Of a DNA stretch of 60,000 nt, positions 53,848 through 60,000 are shown piece by piece. The stretch is taken from positions 1,085,001 to 1,145,000 of the forward strand of contig CAJNDS010002501.1 in NCBI GenBank assembly GCA_905221605.1, in the 5' to 3' direction. The notes under the pieces were generated by a model. The model searched no databases, had not been told where the DNA came from, and saw nothing but the letters and a program-made list of their open reading frames with translations. A program made the translations under genes and the position numbers. Each line of letters opens with the position of its first letter. The first letter of the stretch is position 1. Source of the DNA: Symbiodinium natans. Taxonomy: Eukaryota; Sar; Dinophyceae; Suessiales; Symbiodiniaceae.

Positions 53848-55268
53848 GCCAGGGACTCAATGGATTGTTGAGGTGACTGGTTTAAGGATTTAAGGTTTTG
53901 GGGTTCCAAGTCAGCAAGCTGGGATCCGTAGCATTGTATCAGCACTCCTCTCAATAGTGAAGCCCCCCAAGCAGACCGTGGTCGTCATGAAGGTTTAGGG
54001 TTTTGGGTTTAAGGTGACAGAGTGTATTCAGGGTTGATTCTTGTGGCCGGTAGGTTTAATGATCTTGGTAGGAGGATTAGGCAGACCCTAGAAGAACCCG
54101 AACCCTATAGACTCCCAAACCTCAGAAACTCCTCCTCTTAAAACCCTGGAGGAAGCCCAAATCCTCCTAAGAATAAACAAACCCTAAACACCCAAACCCT
54201 GCATCAATCCCCCCCCAAGCCCTAAACCCTAAACCTTACCCTCAAGGCCAGGATAACCAGAGGTTGTATGTGATTCAGAACTTGCAAATTTCGATTGGCT
54301 ACAATAACTCAGAGATCCCCACTTCGATGGGCCACAATAGTCCTTCCAAGATGGGTTTAGGGTTTGGGGTTTAGGGTTTGGGGTTTAGGGTTTAGGGTTT
54401 ACAAGGGTTTCAAGAGACAGGTCTTCCAGCCACCAAAGGCCCAAGCAGAAAGTGTTGTTCAACATCTTTCGCTCAGAGCCTTTCGCTCAAAACCTTTTGC
54501 TCAACACCTTTCGCTCAAAACATGTCCTTCAATACTTTCCTTCGATACTTTCCTTCAATACTTTCAGAACTGTTTGGGCAAGGCCTCTGCAAGCCTAGAG
54601 CGCCATCGCAAAACAAAAGGCAACTCCGACAAAAGTCCGACAAACCCTATACAACTTCCTCTAAACCCCAAACCCCGAACCCCAAACCCCAAACCCTAAA
54701 CCCTAAACCCTCAACCCTCAACCCTCAACCCTAAACCCTAAACCTCCGCAGGTGCGCTCTTCACCGCCTTCGTGACGGCACCCAATGCCACCAACCGCCC
54801 AGCTGTACCCCACACCGCGGCGGCCCTGAGCCCCTTGGGCCACAGAAAGGAGGTTTAGGGTTTGGGGTTTGGGGTTTAGGGTTTAGGGTTTAGGGTTTAG
54901 GGTTTAGGGTTTAGTTTCCGAAATGAGGGTACCTTAGGCGAGTTTTTGTTATGAGGGAATCCAATTATTTGGGGGGTCTATGTTCGGGGTCCCCCCTATT
55001 TTCGTAAGACCCCCAGAAGATACTTCTGCGGTTCAGGGTTCAGGTTTAAGGGTTTAGGGCTTATCTGGTTTAGTTTAGCAAGTTTGTATACTTGTACACA
55101 TATTAATATAGCGGTTGGATCCTGACAGCATATCAACATCTGCCTCCTACGACACGACACGCAATAACATGAACAGATACACTACATCCACCCCCCCGGC
55201 AAACGCGCTGAAGCGAAAACGCGAACTTTGAATATCCCACGGGTCCCAGTGAGAATACTTTACAAACG

Positions 55269-55301
<33 letters not shown>

Positions 55302-58300
55302 TTCTATCTCGTTCTTTTCTTTTCTGATGCAATATGGTTCAATTGCAGATGTTCTCAAAAGGGCCAGCGTGTTCTAAAGAGTGCACGGAGCCAGCCCCGG
55401 ATTTCCGATGGCAACGAGAGGTGCAGCAACTTTGGTGGCTCCGGAGATGGCACATGCGGAGGACGAGCTGACCTGTTGTGGGGTAAGGGTTTAGGGTTTA
55501 GGGTTTAGGGTTTATTTGGGGGGGGGGGGGGGGGGGGGGGGGAGAGGGGGGAGGGGAGGGGGAGGTTGGGGGTAATTATAGGTTTGGGGCTTAGGGTTTA
55601 GGATCTAGTGTGGGGAGGGGGGGGGGGCTCAGGGTGGGGAGGTGGGGTGGGGGGAGGTTAGGTGTTTGCAGGCTTGATTTAGGATTTAGAGTTTGGGGTC
55701 GAGTGCAAAAAAGGCTCCATATTGCCAAGGCCTCGAAGTGCAGTTCCATTTTGGGGGCACCGAACTAACCTCAATACTACATCCTATCCGCAAAATGTCG
55801 TACCGAAAACTCATAAAACTGCAGGCCGAAAAACTCCTAGAAAATGGGCCATTGAATGGCATACAATGTGGTGCCAAAAAAAAGGAATTACTCATAATTA
55901 CTCTTAGAGGTCGAGGTAGGGCCTCGTATCCGTTCCTTTCGTGTTGGAGAGAACATCGATCCTCAGACGTGGGCCCTCACCCGCACTCACCCGAAACAAG
56001 CCCTCCATGTATGACATGGTCTTATTGTGGTTGGCTACGTCCTACAGCAACTAAGTACCCACGTTATCCTCTGAATAGAAACTACCCGAGATACCTACAT
56101 TCAAAATATATAGGCCCGACTGCGCACCAGAAGCGCTGAACCCTGGGTTTGGCAGCTCCAGCGTAGCTTCAACTCAAACGCGAAAAGGCAGCTCGTGGGA
56201 TGGACTGCCAGGGACATGAAGCGGGATCCGCTATAGTGTTTTGCTGCTGCGGAGTGGGCATTGCGCGCATATGCACGCTGTGTGTGTCGTGACGGCTGCT
56301 CCTTGCGTTGCGTCAGTTCTCGCTGAAGTTTAGTTGGAGGGTTGTTGTCTGAAGGGCTGTCAGCCCGTGCATTGACAGCTGGGGCTCCAGTTCAGTTTTT
56401 TTCGTGTTTCCTCTTGCCGTTGCTTGCCGCTCCGAGACAAGGTGGCGAGGGTTGTGCGTAGGGATTCTCACGTCTTTCGGTTCAGTGTCAAAACGACAGG
56501 ATCCCGAGCACCAGTTCCATTCGCAATCTGACAAACCATGTAACGCAGGTCATCGTGGTCAAGGGCCTTGATCCATGGAAGCCCCAACTCCTAAACTCTC
56601 AAACCCTGGCCCCTTCAACGTCTTAAATCCATGGACCCTGACCACGGCAACTTCTAAATCCACCTAAAACCCCTCTCTTTTGGAGAGGGGTTTTAACTTC
56701 CAAGCCAATTCAAAAAACCCTAAACCCCAAAACCCCTCTCCTCCTGGAGCTTGACTTGAGCTGTTGAGGATGGCGCCGTGTGGATTCCGGCGCTCTCCGC
56801 AATCGGGGCCGGCTTTGCTATCGGCCTTGCGGCCATCGGCTCCGGTGTGGGCCAGGCCCATGTTTCTAGGGTTCTTGGTTCAGGATTTGGGGTTAGGGTT
56901 CAGGGTTTGAAGGGCGTGCTTTGAAGGGCAGGTTTGGAGAGTTCCAAGGGAGCTCTCGAAAAGTTGAGTTTGTTTGTAAGGGTTCGAAAGTTTGAGAGCT
57001 TTGGGCTTTGCGAGAGCTTCAAGCCTTCAAGGTTCATCCGTACCTTCAAAAAATAGAAAGGAACCAATCGAGCTCGAACGCCTCCTCTCAAACTCAATCT
57101 CCGAACTTTCGCGCATCCGAGTTCGAAAAGACCTTGGGTTCGCGTAGTTGCGAGGTTGCGAGTTCGAGAGTTCGAAGCCTTTCGAACTTGCGAGTTTGAT
57201 AGCGGCCGTATTCGAGAGGATTCAAGATTGAAAGCTTGAACGTTCGAGTTTGGAGCCCGAACCCCTGAGAGAGTTACGCGGTGGCCGGCGCAGCGCGTTT
57301 GAAAGCTTGAGGGCTCTAGAGATTGGAGTTCGAAACTCGTTTGAGTTTGAAAGTCTGAAAGTTTGACGGGTTCAAAGCTTGAGAGATCAACAGTTTGACG
57401 CCTGCTTGAGCTCGCGAGCTTGAGTTCTTGACGCAAAACGAGTTTGAAACTTTAACTCCGCGAGTTTTGTGAGTTTCCTAGTTTCAAGGTTCGGAGTCGC
57501 GCGCAAGGAAGATATTCCCTCGCCAGCCTTGCCTTTGCCATCCTTTGCCCAATGTCGCCTTCTTTAAAGTCCCCCAGAGGCCTGCTGGAAGGCTGTAACC
57601 CACTATAAACCCCTAGAAGGGTTTTTTGTAGGGTTATATAGAGGGTTATAGGTTGTATGGGGCTTTTATAGAGGGTTGTTATAGGGTTTACAGAGGGTTT
57701 ATAGGTTTTGTAGGGTTTTAGGCTTACATTTTGGGTATTTTGGGCGCACACGGGCTTGGATTCACCACAACCTGAAAGCTGCGGCAAGCGCCACTAGAAT
57801 CTGGCATCCAATCGGTCATATATGCATCGTCTGTCCACCCTGCCGGTTGAAACCTTCAGACCCCAAACTCCTACAAGCCATTAAGCTCCAAACTGTCCAA
57901 CTCGAAGTGTTTTTGATTGTCTCAACTCATTCAAAGAAACGAAGTTGACATGACCCCCCTGCGCGACACCTATCTCGGGGTGTCGGGGCCTAGGGGTTCG
58001 GAGTTTGGAGTGCTTCGGTGCTCGCCTTTTTTTAATCTGTTGAGGGGCATTTTTCAAAGGTTCGCCTTCCAGGCCCAGGGCTGTTCAGGGTTTTTCTTGA
58101 GTAGATGCAGGTCAGTAGGAGCGCAGTGGGAGCGGAGGTGCAGATAACCAACTTGGCTCAGACATGGGGGGGGGGTTCATTGGAACGGGCAGTTGAATAC
58201 AGGGCCCAGCTTGAATCTTCATTTCTAACCCTAAGCCCTAAACCCTAAGCCCTAACCCCCAAGCTTTAAACCCTAAACCCTAGAGGTAGAACCACACGGA

Positions 58301-59888
58301 GTCCAACACAGAACCTCTGTGGTTCTAGGGCCCCCAGAAACCACAAGCCTGCTGTATATCATACCGAGGGCTGACCCTGACTTCCCCCTAGGAAAATCCC
58401 GAAACCCTAAACCCTAAACCCCAACCCCGAAACCCCAGACCCTAAACCCCAAACCCTCAGCCTTCAGGGCATTGCCAGCGGGCGCTGCATTGATGGCATT
58501 TCGCGCCAGCCCGAGGTCCGAACTCATACTTTCCGAACCCCAAAAATCCGGGGCTCAGGGTTTAGGATTTCGGGTTTAGGATTTCGGGTTTAGGGTGTGG
58601 GGTTTAGGGTTAAGAATACGTTCCTGAGGCGGGGGCTCTGCTTGCAAAACTGCTGCGAAGAGGTGCTCCTATAGAACTGAAAGTGTCCACTTGTTGGGGG
58701 CTAAGCCCTCTCGGCCCTCAGAAACCCTAAACCCTAAACCCTAAACCCTAAACCCTAAACAGGTTGCAGACGACCTCCGCGGTGTGCTGAGCCTTGGATG
58801 CAGTTTTCAATGCTACAGGCTTACCATTCGGGGCACACAAAAACTACATCAACACAAGGAGGGCTTAGAGGCCAAAGCTTAGGGTTTAGGGTTTAGGGTT
58901 TAGGGTTTAGGTTTTAGGGTTTAGGGTTTAGGGTTTAGGGTCGAGGGCCAGTTTAGGGTTTAGGGTTTAGGGTTTAGGGTTCTACAAACAGGGTTTTCCA
59001 AAACCCCCCGTTCATAGGGGCCCGAAAACCCCAATACTAGGATCCCTATGTTTATGTGGGTTTTTTTGGGGGGCCTCTTTTCATGGAGATGGAGAATCCG
59101 CGTCCGTTGAGGGGGTCCTTTTTGGAACCCCCATATGCCTCCATCTCGATAGGGTTTAGGGTTTATAGGGTTTAGGGTATAGGGGTTGCAGGGCAGTGGG
59201 AGTTGCAGTACCTCAGCACATGTCCAATGCCCTGCAGGCCACTATGACAGCCTTGTAGAACAGCTGTCCCGGTAGTAGGAGCCACAGACGAAGAGGATTT
59301 CTTCTGGCTGCCCATACCCTGAACCTTACCAATATCTCGGCAACTCAGTGGTGCCGTGGTGCCCTTTTGCCCTTTCTTGATTCTAGGCCCCCTTATTAAG
59401 TACCCAACCCCAAAACGGGGTACTCTAAACCCCAAGCCCTAAACCCTAACCCAAGCCCTGACCCTGCCACGCTTGCAGGCTGCTGTCTCTGGCATTCATG
59501 GAGTCCCTGACCATCTACGGTCTTGTCATTGCTCTGGTGCGAGCTTCAGTCTTTGCGTTCGTTTACGGGTGTTCTTGGAGAGTTTTGTTTTATCAGTATT
59601 TTTGTTCAGGGGCTTTAGTTTACTGCTCTCTTCTTGTTTTGAGGGGGGAGGGGAGGTTTAAGGGGTGTTGGCTTATTGGTCATTGTTCGGGGGCGGTGGA
59701 GGTTTTGGTTGCTGTAGGGGGGGTCTAGGGCTGGAAACTCCCTGGAATGAGGACAGGCTCGGACGGTCTTGATCCCAAGTGTTTGAGATCGCGCACACAG
59801 GTGCTCAATGCCCTTTTGGGGGCCCTAAACCCTAAACCCCAACCGATCTTCTGAGGTGCTCCTCTTCGCCAACCCATTGATCAAGTGA
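53802..59888 (+). CDS. atpH: Nuclear-encoded plastid ATP synthase subunit c (AtpH), 8 exons
   Basis: Membrane rotor c subunit of the thylakoid F-type ATP synthase. Exons: 53802-53847, 54752-54838, 55421-55461, 56769-56855, 58468-58515, 58763-58788, 59479-59536, 59856-59888 (stop TGA). They join in phase to about 141 residues. Exon 1 starts [15 protein letters not shown], a signal peptide; exons 2-3 give an alanine-rich transit region ending near APEMAHAE. The mature part has helix 1 ([19 protein letters not shown]), the polar loop with conserved RQPE, and helix 2 ([19 protein letters not shown]) with the proton-binding Glu in FME, ending LLFANPLIK. Donors are GC, GC, GA, GC, GT, GA, GT. This is a full-length c subunit, and no frame is broken. 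Introns are full of TTTAGGG/CCCTAAA repeats and one holds a G run of about 27. The start is chosen because it opens the signal peptide right after an AG acceptor, so a 5' untranslated exon may lie upstream. The identity is clear; the exact edges of exons 1-3 are inference. Confidence 0.93.
54355..54402 (+). repeat. TTTAGGG/TTTGGGG array in atpH intron 1
   Basis: Alternating TTTAGGG and TTTGGGG units. Confidence 0.93.
54853..54913 (+). repeat. TTTAGGG array in atpH intron 2
   Basis: About eight units, starting 14 bases after the end of exon 2. A family 2 hairpin element (54914-55015) abuts its right end. Confidence 0.95.
54914..55015. mobile_element. Hairpin element, family 2, in atpH intron 2
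   Basis: Begins gtttccgaaatgagggtacc and ends cccctattttcgtaagaccccc, inverted ends with the usual attatttggggggtctatgt centre. Confidence 0.6.
55516..55542. repeat. Long G run in an atpH intron
   Basis: About 27 consecutive G after a TTTAGGG array, followed by G-rich gaggggg text to about 55670. Confidence 0.85.
56769..56855 (+). CDS. atpH: atpH exon 4, transmembrane helix 1
   Basis: It begins [15 protein letters not shown] and ends GSGVGQ. This is the glycine-rich first helix typical of c subunits. The acceptor is ttgag and the donor is GC (gcccatg). It is in phase 0 at both ends, which fixes the reading of the neighbouring exons. Confidence 0.9.
58726..58980. repeat. Telomere-like arrays of both orientations in atpH
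   Basis: CCCTAAA units end at 58760, two bases before exon 6 begins; TTTAGGG arrays follow at 58878-58980. So both orientations occur in neighbouring introns of one gene. Confidence 0.93.
59479..59536 (+). CDS. atpH: atpH exon 7, transmembrane helix 2 with ion-binding glutamate
   Basis: It encodes [19 protein letters not shown] after the acceptor cttgcag. The Glu of FMES is at the position of the conserved proton-carrying carboxylate of plastid c subunits. The first base completes the Leu codon left by the 26-base exon 6 (58763-58788, GA donor). The donor of this exon is GT. Confidence 0.9.
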
Positions 59889-60000
59889 GCAAGATGTCGG
59901 CGCTTCGAGGGAGGTTCTCCAACATGCACAGCATGAGGTATGAAGTACTGGCTGATGTTGCCGGGTTCCTTCAGTTTCGTGCCACAGAGGCTCGTCCAGT
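59889..60000 (+). other. atpH 3' flank, possible start of the next gene
   Basis: Four bases after the atpH stop, an ATG at 59893 opens MSALRGRFSNMHSM and meets a GT (gtatga). This may be 3' untranslated sequence or the first exon of a tightly following gene. The window ends before it can be judged. Confidence 0.25.

Noticed and set aside
1-60000. The window as a chromosome end, because of the telomeric repeats
   Set aside because: Arrays are short, of both orientations, and spread through introns across the whole window; no terminal array is present.
1-60000. Apicomplexan (Eimeria-type) origin, where AAACCCT-like repeats are also interspersed
   Set aside because: No CAG or homopolymeric amino-acid repeats; the atpH plastid gene and GC/GA donors fit a photosynthetic dinoflagellate.
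1-60000. CRISPR arrays, bacterial operons, ribosome binding sites, tRNA or rRNA genes
   Set aside because: None seen; tandem repeats have no unique spacers, and no conserved rRNA or tRNA motifs were recognised.

Overview
The window looks like nuclear DNA of a photosynthetic (peridinin-type) dinoflagellate. Three things support this. First, atpH, the c subunit of the plastid ATP synthase, is present as a spliced gene with an N-terminal secretory signal and transit region; in most algae this gene is plastid-encoded, whereas in peridinin dinoflagellates it is nuclear. Second, the exons I could thread join in frame only if GC and GA donors are allowed beside GT, with AG acceptors usually followed by G, as known for dinoflagellates. 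Third, plant-type telomeric heptamers (TTTAGGG/CCCTAAA and variants) are scattered through the whole window in both orientations. I cannot name genus or species. There are no bacterial operons, no rRNA and no tRNA that I can see. Most long open frames are reading frames through repeats; real coding sequence is in exons of about 20-110 bases lost in kilobases of intron.

Layout. 1-0.45 kb: possible tail of an upstream gene. 0.45-4.4 kb: repeats and hairpin elements. 4.4-11.9 kb: a series of plus-strand exons, probably one or two genes of unknown function, ending at a stop at 11889. 12.1-12.3 kb: a terminal-looking exon. 13.4-20.2 kb and 20.9-30 kb: two direct tandem copies (A and B) of a plastid-targeted DnaJ-type zinc-finger protein resembling PSA2, a photosystem I biogenesis factor; conserved exons lie in diverged introns. 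Copy A lacks the C-terminal exons. 30.5-31.1 kb: two exons that may continue copy B. 31.8-35.2 kb: exons of one or two genes ending at 35192. 35.2-40.9 kb: mostly non-coding, with weak exon candidates and a good minus-strand exon at 37.9-38.2 kb. 40.9-41.9 kb: the end of a gene for a small protein with two membrane segments. 43.1-43.8 kb: plus- and minus-strand exons facing each other. 44-53.7 kb: scattered exon candidates among repeats. 53.8-59.9 kb: complete atpH in eight exons.

The two recognised gene types fit together: both proteins would serve the plastid thylakoid, one as part of ATP synthase and the other probably in photosystem assembly. The most unusual aspects are the telomere-like arrays inside introns and at exon edges, several families of short hairpin (MITE- or introner-like) elements, and donor dinucleotide changes between the two zinc-finger copies. 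All exon models were read by eye; none has transcript support.
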